This document shows, piece by piece, positions 9,701-22,152 of a DNA stretch of 64,000 nt. The stretch covers positions 26,539,710-26,603,709 of the forward strand of contig CM046340.1 in the NCBI GenBank assembly GCA_025403435.1, read 5' to 3'. A model generated the notes under the pieces. The model made no database searches and was not told where the DNA came from. It saw nothing but the letters and a program-made list of their open reading frames with translations. The DNA is from Artocarpus heterophyllus. Its lineage: Eukaryota > Streptophyta > Magnoliopsida > Rosales > Moraceae. Position 1 is the first letter of the stretch. Each line of letters starts with the position of its first letter. The position numbers and the translations under genes were made by a program.

Positions 9701-10824
9701 AAATTATCATTTGATTTGATTTTCTGCTATGCTCGCTTGAATTAATGCCACCTACACCCTTAAATGTTTTTTCTTTTATGAGAAACAGCCTTCCCTCGAT
9801 AAAAATCAAAGGTGAGTGAGAACAAGAAGCCTTCACGAGCATAAGGAAACCTTTTTTTTTTTTTGTTTCCTGAATGGCACGAGCATAAGGAAACTAAGCT
9901 TTCCATCCAATAATAAAAAAATAAAAAATAAAGTTGACATGAATAAGGAAGGTGACAGCAAATTAAATCTTAAAAACGAACAAAATAAACCACTGTTACA
10001 TCTTTCCAATTCAAAACAATCAACAAAAAGGAAGACGTTTTAAAACTTTTCAGCCAAATCATCTGGCCAAACCAGCCAAAACGGAGAGATGAAAATGCTC
10101 TTCCACAATACTCTAGAGGCTAGCCATCTTATTGATCCAATACCAGCAAGTTTTTCTAGAAACAATGAGTCACGAAAGCATCACTGAAGACTTGAATATT
10201 ATTTTTAGAAATCTAGGAGCTGAGTTATTTTGAATTGCCTTTCGTTTGAAAAACATTAAACTCCTAAACTATCCTTGTCTGTTAAAACGTGAAACTCTCA
10301 GAAAGAGTAGGTGAATTCCATCCTGTTCCTGTTTTGAGTTGACACTCACTCTGTTGAGCTGCATATACGTATATCGTCTCCCTTCTCCATCAATTACTTT
10401 TTTTTTCCCAACCAAGCTCAGTAATATTGACTCTGATTCTGGTGCAAATAATTCACGCATGAATTCCTTACATACAGTAAGACCAAACAAAAGCACATGG
10501 TGTTCAAGATTTTCACATTCTTTATGCGTCTGGAATTTATTGTAGGATGGGATAATACCAGCAGATAAGAAGACAAAGATCTTGGACTCCGAGACTTCTG
10601 AATTTGAGAAGGTTGTAGACTTCTATGTATGTTCTCAAAGTGACGTATTTGTTCCCGCCATCTCTGGCCTGTTCTATTCAAATGTAGCTGGTAAAAGAAT
10701 TGCTTCTGGCAAGACTCAAATACTTGTCCCGGCTTATATCTCTGAATCCTCTGCTTTGACTGTGGATTTCTTATCTCATTATGTCTCAAAGAAGAGCCAT
10801 TTGGCATATTCATGCTTTTGCTAA
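6762..10824 (+). CDS. GDP-fucose protein O-fucosyltransferase-like protein, 6 exons, 420 aa
   Basis: The exons are 6762-6863, 7479-7623, 7727-7797, 8771-8856, 9058-9637 and 10546-10824. All introns are GT-AG, phases agree at every junction, and the sum is 1263 nt, or 420 codons plus TAA. The N-terminus MGVDLRQVVAGILTLTMFVM gives a short cytosolic tail and one membrane anchor at about residues 7-26, as expected of a type II Golgi glycosyltransferase. The body carries features of the plant O-FucT (DUF246) family: NGLVIFSLTNGPEYHVAQIA near residue 90, ARHLGATLVVPDIRGSN, FEEIYDVEKFV, FVAVDLRIELLKHKGC, and a C-terminal DVFVPAISGLFYSNVAGKRI. It probably transfers fucose from GDP-fucose to proteins or wall glycans, but the substrate is unknown. 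It may belong with Arabidopsis O-fucosyltransferase 23; that is memory of the family, not a search. No stops or frameshifts are seen, in contrast to everything around it. Confidence 0.88.
6864..7478 (+). other. Intron 1 of the O-fucosyltransferase-like gene
   Basis: Begins GTAAGACT and ends CCCTGTACAG. It is T-rich, as plant introns are, and short ORFs within it have no recognisable content. Confidence 0.85.
7798..8770 (+). other. Intron 3 of the O-fucosyltransferase-like gene
   Basis: Begins GTATCCAAA and ends ATTCTTCAG. It is the longest intron (973 bp) and holds a two-unit tandem repeat at 8046-8112. I see no coding sequence in it. Confidence 0.82.
8046..8112. repeat. Tandem duplication, 36 bp period, inside intron 3
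   Basis: CCTATTAGGGTATGACTGCA (8046) is repeated as CCTATTAGGGTGTACCTGCA (8082), each followed by TCCAA(T/G)TACAC. The two units are about 90% alike. Confidence 0.8.
9638..10545 (+). other. Intron 5 of the O-fucosyltransferase-like gene
   Basis: Begins GTGAGATTT and ends TTATTGTAG (908 bp). It contains poly-T and poly-A runs and a 17 bp direct repeat. Open frames here are short and low in complexity. Confidence 0.82.
9834..9894. repeat. 17 bp perfect direct repeat in intron 5
   Basis: CACGAGCATAAGGAAAC occurs at 9834-9850 and again at 9878-9894, separated by 27 bp that include a T13 run and GTTTCCTGAATGG. It could be a small local duplication or the footprint of a short insertion. Confidence 0.8.
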
Positions 10825-12400
10825 TTCCTCATGAGGAAGAAGCCTCGATAATAGAGTGGCAGATGTATTGAAAGCCTTTGAAGAATAGCCTGGCTTCACT
10901 GCTTAAAGCTTTAAAAATGCAGCTGAGCGCGTAGGCAGGTCAAAAATGTATGATGTATCATTTGGGTTTGCAGAACGGTAAAGAGAAGTTCCTCTTTGTT
11001 AAGGTGATTATTGGGGTCTGGCTTTTTTTTTTTTGGTGATGGTGATCCACATCTCTCGGTTTCTTGAGCCGACCGCAGGAAGGACAAACCTTTTATATAA
11101 AGGGCTCTTCAACTTTCATGGGGTTTATTCGATTAATCCGGAGCCGTCTTATGGAGAGACCTGAAGACGACAAGTTTTCTAACACTGGCAGCTGCATTTA
11201 CAAAGACTCGAACTTGAGTCGTTTGCTTAAACAGAACAGTCCCCTACCAAGGGGTCCCTCCTGTTAACAGGAGAAGTTTCCATCCTATCAACGGTTAATA
11301 TTATTGTTTGTTATAATTTGCCTGACTCTCTTTTTACTCTTGGTCCATATATATTATTTGTTCTTCTCTTTATAAGGTCGCTATCAGGCTTTCAATTTTG
11401 GTTTTGACAGGATCCATATTTGCGGCAACTCTAGATGCAGGTTATAATACGTTCCTCTTGATAAAGCTTGATAACGCCTTCTAATTCTCTATGGTATTGA
11501 ACAAAAGGGGGGAAAAAAATTATTTTCGAACTTTTAACAAAAGGAGGGGTGGGGTGGTGAGAACTTGTGTCTGAGGACTCTTTTCTTTTCAAAAATTTAC
11601 TAACAAGAGAACAAGAACTTTTTTTCTTTCTTTTTGATTGATTGGCTCTGCTCTCTCTCCTCAACTTTTACCCCTATGTACATCTATCGCAAATTATTTT
11701 GGTAGGAACAGTTCCCTCACATTAAAATCTGTTTATGTCGTGTTTGTCAGCCGGTTTAGTCCGGGGGCAATTACAGTTTAAATTGATATTTAGTAAAACA
11801 TTTAATTTTAATTGGATTGATAGTTTAAGTGAAATGAACTATTCTACTTGGAATTTAAACTCTTTTCATTTTAACATTTCAAATCAATATTAAATGGTGA
11901 TTTAATTTTTATATATTTTCATTTATAATTAACAGTATTATTTATTTGCATGTATAATTAATACTATTATTTCATATGGGTTAATTAAATAAATATACTT
12001 TTTAGTTTTTCTTTCTATTTTTTGAAATTACAATCTTATGCTTTGAATTTAAAGAAATTGTTTCAATTTCATCTTCGTAATTTTTAGACATGAGAAAGAC
12101 AAAAAAACCCTTCATTAAACTCATTTTGTTTTTGAAAAAATTTTTGCTTTCCAAAATTCAAAAACATACCATCAATATTTTGGAAACAAAAATTAGAAAA
12201 AATAGCAACGAGAAAAAAAAAAAAACCAAACTAAAGAAAAACAGAATGCAAAATCTGTTGGTTACAGCAAAACCCTTGTTGGCTTTTCTGTCGGCTGCAC
12301 AACCGATCCACCTTCGACTACCCTTCTCCATGTGAGCCTCCACGGTGATTTTTAGCCTCACTTTGCTTTCGAGAGTTCCTACAGTCTGCGTGAAGACCCC
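10825..12400. other. 3' flank of host gene and AT-rich intergenic sequence
   Basis: The stop codon is followed at once by a perfect 14 bp palindrome (TTCCTCATGAGGAA, 10825-10838). The 3' UTR presumably follows, but no clear polyadenylation signal fixes its end. From 11700 the sequence is very AT-rich. About 12245-12400 is less AT-rich and unexplained. No gene is evident. Confidence 0.5.
11050..11290 (-). other. Possible tRNA-derived SINE-like fragment
   Basis: On the minus strand this reads through AGTTCGAGTCT (11204-11214), which fits the RNA polymerase III B-box consensus GWTCRANNC. I could not find a convincing A box upstream, nor clean ends or a poly-A tail, so this is a weak call. Confidence 0.2.
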
Positions 12401-12473
12401 CATGGCCGGCTCAAGACAATGAGGGGGCCTAAGGCAAAATATTTTAAAGAGGCCTTTTACAATAATTCTAATT

Positions 12474-15016
12474 CTATTTAAAATCAACCTTTTTAGATCT
12501 TTGAGATGCAAAATTATTCATCAGATCCTTATATTCAAGATTTTCTAAGATATCCTTTTCAAGAGATAGTTTAGCTAATCCATTTAATTTTTCTTGTGAC
12601 ATTGTGGATCTTAAATAAGATTTTATAAATTTTGATTTTGAAAAAATATCTCTTTGCAGAAGCTACTATTATTGGAATTGTTATTATATTCTATAAGCAA
12701 CATATGCATTTGGAAAAGAACATGTTTTTTTGAATATAATTGAGTATTTCAATTTGGTCACTTTTTTCATTTTGAAAATTTTTTCTTAGTACAGTTGATT
12801 CTGAAAACAAATTTAAGCCATCAATATTGGAAAATTCACCTTGTTTTAATACATGTTCCAGATCAATACAAATTTTTAAACTATCTTCATCTGGCAACTT
12901 TAATTTTTTTAAAATTAAATAAGAACCCAAATATATTGTCATATATTTGAAACTGCTCAAATCTACTCTTAATTGAAGAATTTGCTCGATCAACGACATA
13001 TAAAAAATAATAAATTTGAAAAAAAAAATCTTCAGCACATTGTATGTTGTCTTCATCAACACTATCATCAAATTGTTCTTTTCTACGAATAACACGTTTT
13101 TCATTAAATTTGGGCTCTATTTCCATTTCATTTGCAATTTCTTTCGCTGAACTCATGGCAGATGCAAATCCATTTTCTTTATACTTTTCCAAAAAAGAAT
13201 TAAGACCTTTCAATTGATCTATCGCAACATCAATTTGCATATCTGTAACTTGTGGACTCTTACTAATAGAATTATTAAAGAATAATATTATACCAAATAG
13301 TCATGCCTAGCAAGAAATTTAAAATTTTCTAATTCATATGTTGCTAAACATCTAGATTCACCTTTTATTTCAGGATCCTAATTTATTTCAACCAAGTCAA
13401 ATAAAACATTTCTTATTTTTCAAGCTTGAAATCTAATTACCTTCACGCTTTCTATACGACTTTCCCAATGTTTTTGTGACAATAATTTTGCCGTTAAGTT
13501 AGATGTATTATTTTGTAATATTTTCCATCCTTTTGTTGAAAAAGAGCATAATGTATATATATGTTGTAGCACTCCAAAAAATAAAATAGCTCTAGAAGAA
13601 GACAGCTGTATCACATATCACTAAGTTAAGACCGTGACAACCACATGGTGTATAAAATACTATAGAATTTATCTCCAATAGTCTTCTTTGCACATATTGA
13701 TGCTTTTCTTTCATATTTGATCCATTGTTATATCCTTGTCCTCTTATATCACTCATATTAAGTTCAAGACTTTGCACGTACAAGTTCCTTAAAAGAGGCC
13801 TTCTCCAGATGTATCATCTATTGTTGAAATTCTAAAAGAATATTTTTCTATTTTTATCGGACTCATTGAAATATCCACACATCTTAAGATAAGAGCTATT
13901 TGTACTTGGTCGCTTGTGTCCAAAGTACAATCAACTATAATAGAAAAATACCTTGCTTCTTTAACTTTTTTAATAATAGAACTTTAAACTTTCATGTGCT
14001 AACATTTGTGTTATCTCATTCTATATATTATGTCCTAGGTGATGATTATCAACTTCACCATTTTAAATAGGTCGTATATGTTTTTGCACAATCTAATCAA
14101 ACTCTGCTATTATTTCTATTAAACTTGAAAGATTTCTATTATTGACTTGATCGATTTTCTCATTCTTTCTACGAAATGCCAAATTATTTTTAGCTAGATT
14201 CTTTATAACTGCAATAATTCTTATTAAATCTTTTTTCCAATGCTCTTTTTCTTTATTGATCTTTTCTTGAAAATTTTTGTCACTTGTCTTATCTTTTTAA
14301 CAAACTCAATTCTAAATTATCACATGCATTCATGTTAGTTATATTCTCCCTACTTGTTTTATGATTTTTAAGCTTACTACCGGGATTTTTCCAATCCTTG
14401 GTTCCCTCTTTACCTGATTGACTAGGACAAGATTTTGTGTTTAACAACTTGGAACCAAAATAATACATTTTATCAAAAATCTTTTGGATGCATAAGCCAC
14501 TTTCTATCTTACTTTTCTCCACTAGATAGTTTCGGAATGTAATATGTATTGGGGAAATACCTAGAATTTTTGTCTCTTGGATAGTTCATTGCATTTTCTC
14601 TAATTGAAAATTTTTCTACTAATAAGTCTCTCAACTTAGTGTCAACATCTTCCCATCTTCCCGAATCATAACTGTTAGAAGGAATATTATTTAAATCTTT
14701 ATTGACATCATTAATTTCTTCAAGTATGTCCTCTTGTTCTACATTTCCTTGAGATTGTTCATTTGAGGCTTTAACATCACATTTTTCATTACTAATGAGT
14801 TCATCACTATTTGCTGATCTAATGACCACTTCATGAGCATTTATTTTATTTTTTTTTTCCATTTTTTTGTTTAATTTCTAAATTTGCATTTGCACTAACA
14901 TTCTTATTGGTTGTTATAAACTTATCAAGTGCTCCTGTTTGAGATTCATTTACTTCTTCTTCTTCTGCTTCTTCTTTCAACTTGTCATGTCTGCATTCAT
15001 ATTTCCTGCTAGACAT
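12474..15016 (-). pseudogene. hAT transposase (TTF-type / ZMYM1-like) pseudogene
   Basis: The N-terminus reads MSSRKYECRHDKLKEEAEEE and then SQTGALDKFI, the opening typical of plant TTF-type zinc-finger hAT proteins. Next come YPRDKNSRYFPNTYYIP and NGEKSDRKWL-type sequence (here EKSKIESGLCIQKIF). The middle has DIRGQGYNNGSNMKEKHQYV and YTPCGCHGLNLVICD (13592-13783), part of the DUF4371 RNase H-fold core. The end (12474 to about 12660) reads SKSKFIKSYLRSTMSQEKLN, LAKLSLEKDI and DLMNNFASQ, the C-terminal hAT dimerisation region. Several frameshifts and stops separate these pieces, for example around 13260-13420, 13800-14290 and 14860. It is not functional. Its upstream region continues beyond element B at 28404. 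Confidence 0.85.
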
Positions 15017-15297
15017 TTTATAACTCAAAACAAACCCCTACACAACAAGAAATATCCCAAACAAGAACAAATAAATAATAAGATAATAAATTTATTAAAG
15101 AGATAGTAAAAGACAATGAAACCTGGAATTATAAGAATGATATAAGTTTTTTTTTTCCTAACTTCTATGCAACATTAACTTGGGGAAACATTGGAATGCT
15201 TTTGCCAACAAATTTGAGAGGAAGTTTCAAAGAAGAAAATGAGAAGATGATGAGTAAAGAAAGGGGTCAAAAGACAAGGAACAAAAGCTGATGATAT

Positions 15298-17320
15298 TGT
15301 TAGATATATATGCCCTAAGGAGTAAAAGTGTAATATGTTTTTGGAGACATTTTTGTCAATAAAGAATTCATTTATTATTCATAAACCAATATGTTGTCTT
15401 CTTTACGTTAATATTTGTTGAATGTATGATAAGCAAACAAAAGTCTGAGACTGTCGGTCTAAATTTTTAAGAATTGGGCATATGATGGACAGATTATGTA
15501 GAAGACACGATTCTTAAGATGGTGGTCTAAATCACAAGATCTGCAATCGAGGGAATAAAATTAGGCACTTTATTCATGCAAAGATTGTTACGTTGTCTCT
15601 ATCCTTAATGGGAGATGGTTTGTCTTGACCATTGGAGGTGGATTCTATGAATAGAAACATTGGCACATTGTTATAGATGACAATGTGTTGAATTGGGACA
15701 TAAAATGAATTGATTTGGATTAATAATTTTGTCTTGACAAATTAATTCACTTTAGACAATCATATGTATTGTATCTTAATCATGAGATGAATAATGGGCT
15801 CGTTGTCTTGACTTATGTCCTTTGATGTAATAAAGGGTGACATCCACATTTTATGTTGGTACGCATGCCAGTACGTTGGAGGCATGACTCTTGATAGCGT
15901 AGACCTGTTATTATAGATATGGAATCTATAGCTTCTCTTTAGGAGTAGATGATATTCTCTTATATGCGTTATCCTATAATTGAAAAACTGGAGCGCTTAA
16001 CCATTTGGATACATATGTGTAACCGAATGACATACTGTCTTTGGATGGTAAGTTTTTCGATGGTGAGATAATGGAGCGTAAGAGAAAAATAATCGGGAAG
16101 GTAAGACGGAATTTATCGTTAAGCAGATTATGGATAATCCTATAGGGATACAATATATTATGATATGTCATGGAAACTTAGCTATATACACTTCGTAATT
16201 CTGTATAGTTCTAGAGTGTAGCTTTAAGCTTTTAATGGAGTAGTGTTAGAGTTAATAATTATGAAATGTATATCAGGGATATTGGGTTTCATAATTATCG
16301 GGAGCCTGAACTATATAGGTTCATTAGGTTCCCTTTACTAGCTCATAATAAATCCTATAATGATATGGCGTGCTTTTTCAATAATTGGTGACTTATGTCA
16401 AATTATCAGATTGGCTGAAATTCAGTAGGATCAGATAATCCATATGTGTTTATCGGTTAAATTAATTTCATGAAAAATTAATTCAAGATAAACTTGTTGA
16501 ATTATCAGGATAAGATAATTCATGTCTGTTTATCCATTGGATTAATTTTGAATAAATTAATTCAAGATAAACTTGTTGAATTATTAAGAATATTTATTTT
16601 TCTAGAGATTATCTAGATATGACTATTTTAATTAGATAACTTCTCTATTGGGTTATTTGAATTAAAACTGAGGCTCTATCCCAAGAATCTCGGTTGGGAA
16701 ATAGAGATTCGTGGGGATCAAAAATCATAAGTTTGGCGGGCTGGTCTTTAGGTTCGGCCTACAGATAGAGTAAGTTTGGCAGGCTGATCTGCCAGTTCAG
16801 CCTATTGATCAAACAATTTTTGATCACATGTTTTTTGACACGATTCCATATCTGATATTTATTCTAATTTGAATTTTCAAGGCCTTATCTAATAAGGATT
16901 GACCCTTGGGCCTAACCTCTATAAAAATGGTAGTGAAACTCATTGTTATTTAGATCAGTTGAGAAATCTAGAGTGAGTACTCTACTAGTGAGATTCTAAA
17001 ACTACCCGTAGAGCTGTTGTTCACAAATCACAAACTATAGCTTTGGGCATTTCTCAATTGTTTGAAAGGAGAGTCACTTGGTGGAAGAGTTGTATGAGTG
17101 TGCCCACACACACTCGGATCATGGATAGAGAATAGCAAAGAAGGCTAGTTGGTTGAGGCCTTCTACAACGTCCTTGCTCTTCATTGATTGCAGGAGCTTT
17201 TTGGGAAACAAGTTTAGTAAGATCTGATTAATTTATTGATATAGCGTGTCAAACTTGTGTATTGAAAAATACTTTGGTATTAAAAATTTTAAAATTTTGC
17301 TACGTACTATTTTTTCAACA
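15298..17320 (+). repeat. 5' LTR of element B
   Basis: Starts TGTTAGATATATATGCCC and ends TTTTTTCAACA. The TATA box is at about 16920. The GC-rich motif patch (16735-16805) is decayed and carries both GGCAGG and GGCCTG forms. The antisense ORF of the family survives for 65 codons (15974-16171). Confidence 0.92.
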
Positions 17321-18606
17321 ATTAATTACAGAGCCATGGTTTTTACATACCTTTACGAGTTTGTGATCATACTATACGTATAACTTATGTGATGTTGATC
17401 TCTCCTATGCTTGAATTTAATTTTTAGAGAGTTAGTACTCTAGGGTTTCTATATATTTTTATGTTGTTATGGATTATATGATAAATGTTTATTAATTAAT
17501 TATGGTTGATTAAATTATTATTTAATTAATTATTATTTAGTTAATTTATGCCGGTTATGGTTCCTTAGAGGTTAGAATGTGTATCTAGGCTTTTCATGTA
17601 ATTAGATGGTAGATTATCATTTCTGTCTAAAAATTATTATTTAATTTTAAATTTGTAAGAATTTTGTAATTAAATAATCATTCGGAGAAGACGAATCTAG
17701 AAGATGGATGACAGCGTTCCATAGGTATTTCATAAGTATCTAAAATTTTATGTTTTTGACTTGTTGAAAATAAAATTAAAAAACTATGTAAAACTGTATT
17801 TTCTAGAAAAATGTTATTCTTGTTCGGTCGGCATGCTGAACCCTCAAGTTCAACATGTTGATGGTTGCAGATAGGCATGCCAGATATGAGGTTCGGTAGG
17901 TCGTCTACAAGGCAAAAATCTGGTGGCTCTGGCCGTAGGCCGAACTTTCTAATTCGACAGGCTGATCTGTCATGACTGGCACACTAATTTGAAAAGTTCG
18001 ACTAGCTGAAGGGTAGTGACTAGCAGACCGATCACACAGGTCGGTATGCCGACAGAGAGCTATAAATTTTCCAAAAAAGGTGCAGTTTTTTTATGTAGCT
18101 TTAATTTTATTTTTAAGACAATTTTGAGAAACATTAAATCAGGATATGATCGAAAATACGGAGTATTCGATCTATATGGGACTGAAGACTTAAAGATGGA
18201 CATTACATGAAAAATGATACAATTTGAAGATTTAAGGATGAAGAATTGATAATATGTTTCGATTTATCTCTTGTAATCTTTATTATCTTTTCTCTAGGGT
18301 GGAGCTACAATTTACGGCTTATTTATTTGCTTGTCTGCATTATAATATGATTTGCCATGTATATTGATAACATGTCATATAAAATAGGGGGTGCTGCTCA
18401 TTCAAAATTTTTCATGCATGTTTATAAAATAAAACATTGATTTCAAAATGATGAGTACAAGAAGGTTTTTAAAGGGAGGATCTGCGGCCTCCATCATTGA
18501 TCCATGGGTAGCACATGGTGGTTCCGACCCCTAGGAAGGGACTTCACATATACCAGGTTAGATATCCGAGAGGATAAGGTATTTTAGCATATTTTATGGT
18601 TGCACA
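17321..18606 (+). other. Element B primer-binding site remnant and first part of leader
   Basis: The primer-binding site is decayed to TAATTACAGAGC (17323-17334). The leader follows, with the GC-rich motif cluster at about 17826-18050. It stops at GCACA (18602-18606), where two solo LTRs have been inserted, and resumes at 22153. Confidence 0.82.
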
Positions 18607-20117
18607 TGTTGAGTTTTGTTGGATTTTATGATTCAAATAAGCAGTAAAAAATCAAAATTAATTCTCACAAAACCCTCGCAGGATTCATGCAATTCGATTA
18701 GATTGATAAGAAAAGTCATAGAATCTTACCAGGATGACAAAAGGGGCAAGATTTCTGAAAGGAAGAGAGTAGGTTCACTCCGATGACACCCTAACTCGAG
18801 CTTTTCGTATTTGGGATCGGATTTAGACATTGTTACCTAGAGCAATGCCCTCTGCAGGTATCCACATGAACAAACTCTCTCAAAAACTAAATTGGTGTGC
18901 TAGCACCCTCTCCTTGCGTTAAATGACTCTCTCTAATTTTTAGGGTTTTAATGTTTTTTACCTTTTAGAATAAGAGAACTCCTTTTCTCATCTTGGCCAA
19001 AAACCCTAAAACAGATATATATATTTTGACTTCGAGACAGAGTCAGATTTTAACTAGGATAAACTATAATTCAAATATGATTCATAGAATCGAGATAATG
19101 TCAGATTTAATGAACTTAGACATATCTAGTACATCGAATCTAGACATTATCAGGTTCATTGAACCTAGACACAGTAAACCCAAAATTCATTTTTGGTCTG
19201 TTCTAAGTGTGCGACCCTGTAGGTTCACATAACATTAGTAGTGGGCTTGAAATTCTGTCTCTAGCCCACAAATCATAAGCGGTCTCAAGCAAGACATTAT
19301 GATTACCCAAGTTATGCGAATGTCAATAATCCGACATAACCTAATCCATAATAAGTATTAAAGTCCTTTTGTCACTGGATACCTTGATTGAACATAAGGC
19401 AATGTTTATGTCATCCTTATATTATTCAATCATATTATTTCTAGATCTTAAGTATACTGATATTGATAACCCTTATCAATTCATTCCAGTATGGCTATAC
19501 ATTTTTCTTCAGTCTAACTTATCGAGGGGCCCATAGATATCTTTCTCATAATAAATAAGGGACAAATTCTTTCTTAATCACTCACATTCCTCACATGATT
19601 CACTCTATCTCCAACAACAATCCATTCCATCATCTTGTTAAAGATAATATTAGAATGTGTCAAAATATCGAACTAGTCATATAGGAATCAATGGTGATTT
19701 CAGGTCAAAGGACTAGGATAATGCTATTGTAATGAGAATCACTTATGACAATTATCCATGCAGTATTCTCATAGCAGGTCGATCCAATACATCATTTCTC
19801 AAATATGTATCTATGAGTTGACTTAGTATCTCATACACATGATTAGTAAAACATAATCATAAGTCAAACTTTATACTAGTCTTCATTCATTATTATCCCA
19901 ATAATAATGACCGACTAGGGATAATTTAGAATAGAATTCAATTTTCACCGAAGAGTTTTATTATCAAGTCACATACTTGATGACCTTAGGCAAAATTAAC
20001 TATTCATAGAATTAGAATAAAAAACAATGATGAAAATGCCTATTTATTAATAAAATGCAAATGTAATAAAGTCAAAATGTGGTCATTACATAATTGGCCT
20101 AGGGCACATCACTAACA
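18607..20117 (-). mobile_element. Solo LTR of a second copia-like family (1511 bp)
   Basis: On the minus strand it begins TGTTAGTGATGTGCCCTAGG and ends CCAACAAAACTCAACA, so TG...CA ends are present in either reading; I prefer minus because that start resembles many plant copia LTRs. It is flanked by GCACA on the left (18602) and GCATA on the right (20118), a 5 bp target duplication with one change. There is no internal domain. It carries no recognisable ORF. Confidence 0.72.
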
Positions 20118-20123
20118 GCATAC

Positions 20124-22152
20124 TGTTAGACATGTATACCCTAAGTAGTAAAAATGTAATAAGTTTTTAGAGACATTTTTATCAATAAAGAATTTATTCA
20201 TTTTTTATACACCAAATCTTGTCCTCTTTACGTTAATATTTGTTGAATGTATGTTAAGCAAACAATAGTTTGAGACTATCGGTCTAAACCTTTAAGAATT
20301 GGGCATATGATGGACATATTATGCGGAAGACACGATTCTTAAGGTGACGGTCTAAAACATAAGATCCACAACCGAGGGAATAAAGTTGGGTGCTTTATTC
20401 ATGCAAAGACTGTTATGTTGTCTATATCCCTTTTGGGAGATGGTTTATCTTGACCATTGGAGGTGGACTCTGTGAATAGAAACATTGGCGCATTGTCATA
20501 GGTGACAATGTGTTGGATCGGGACATAAAGTGGATTGATTTGGATTAATAATTTTGTCTCGACAAATCGATTCACTTTAGACAATCATTTGTATTGTATC
20601 TTAATCCTGAGATGAATAGTGAGCTCGTTGTCTTGACTTGTGTTTTTTGATATACCAAAGGATGACACCCACATCTTAATAGTGGTATGCATGCCAGTAC
20701 GTTAGAGGCATGACTCTTGATAGTGTAGACTTGTTATTCATAGATATGGAATCCATAGCTCCTCTTCAAGAGCAATGATATCCTCTTATATGCGTTATCC
20801 TGTAATTGGAAAACTAGAGCGCTCAACCATTTGGATACATAGGTGTAACCAAATGGTATGCTGTCTTTGGATAGTAAGTTTTCCGATGGTGAGATAATGA
20901 AACGTAAGATAAAAATAATCTGGAAGGTAAGACAGAACTTGTCCTTAAGACGATTATGGATTATTATATGGGGATACGATACAATATGATATGTCATGGA
21001 GACTTAGCTATACAGATTTCATAATTCTATGTAGTTCGAGAGTGCAGCTTCAAGCTTTTAGTGGAGTAACATTGGAGTTGATAATTATGAAATGTATATC
21101 TGGGATATTGGGTTTTGTAATTATCAGGAGCTTTAACTATATAGGTCCATTTGATCCCCTTTGCTAGCTCACAATACCCTGTAACGATACGGCGTATTTT
21201 TTCAATAATTGGTAACTTATGTCGGATTTATCATATTGGTTGAAATTTAGAAGAATCAAATAATTCATGTCTGTTTATCGGTTGAATTAATTTTGTGATA
21301 AAATTAATTCAAGATAAACTTATTGAATTATTGGGATCAGATAATTCTTGTCTGTTTATCAGATGATTTAATTTTAGATAAATTAGATCAAGATAAACTT
21401 GTAGAATTATTGAGAATTCATTTATTTTCTTAGAGATTATCTAGATAAAGTTATTTTGATCAGATAACTTCTCTATTGGGTTATTTGAATTAAAATTGAG
21501 ACTTTATCCTATAGATTCTCGGGTGGAAAATAAAAGATTCGTTGAGATTTTTTATCGGCAGTTTGGCCTGCCGATGGGGCCTGTTCGGCCTGCCGATGAG
21601 CGAAGGATAAGATTATGCATTTTCACGCGGATCTTATCAGATATTGATCCAAACTTGATTTTGTTTCAAATTTTTGAGACCTAATCTGATAAGGACTGAC
21701 CCTGGGACCAACTTCTATAAATAGGGAGTAAGTCTTAAGAGTTACTCAGATCAATTGGGAGATTAAGAGTGATACTCTGTTGGTGAGAATCTAAAAACTT
21801 CGTGAAAGCTTTTGTTCACAAATCACGAACACTAGCTTTGGGTTCTCTCGATTGGTTGGAAGGAGAGTCACCTGGTGGAAGAGCTGTACGTGTGAGCCTA
21901 TACTCACTTCGGTCGTGGATAGAGAATAGCAAAGAAGACCAGTTGATTGAGGCTCTTCTGAAACATTACTTCTCTTCATGTTTTGCGAGGGTTCTTTGGC
22001 ATAACTTCTCTTCACGTTTTGCGAGGGTTCTTTGACATACAAAGGTTAGTAAGATCTGCTTAATTTATGAATATAGCATGTCAAACTTGTGTTTTGAAAA
22101 ATACTTTGATGAAAAAATATTTATAATTCTGCTGCACACTCTTTTTCTAACA
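20124..22152 (+). mobile_element. Solo LTR of the A-E copia family (2029 bp) in element B's leader
   Basis: Starts TGTTAGACATG and ends TTTCTAACA. Target duplication: CATAC (20119-20123) and CACAC (22153-22157). The TATA box TATAAATAGG is at 21716. The antisense ORF is open for 87 codons (20734-20997), and the sense U5 ORF for 77 (21802-22035). It is inserted one base beyond the end of the preceding solo LTR. Confidence 0.92.
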
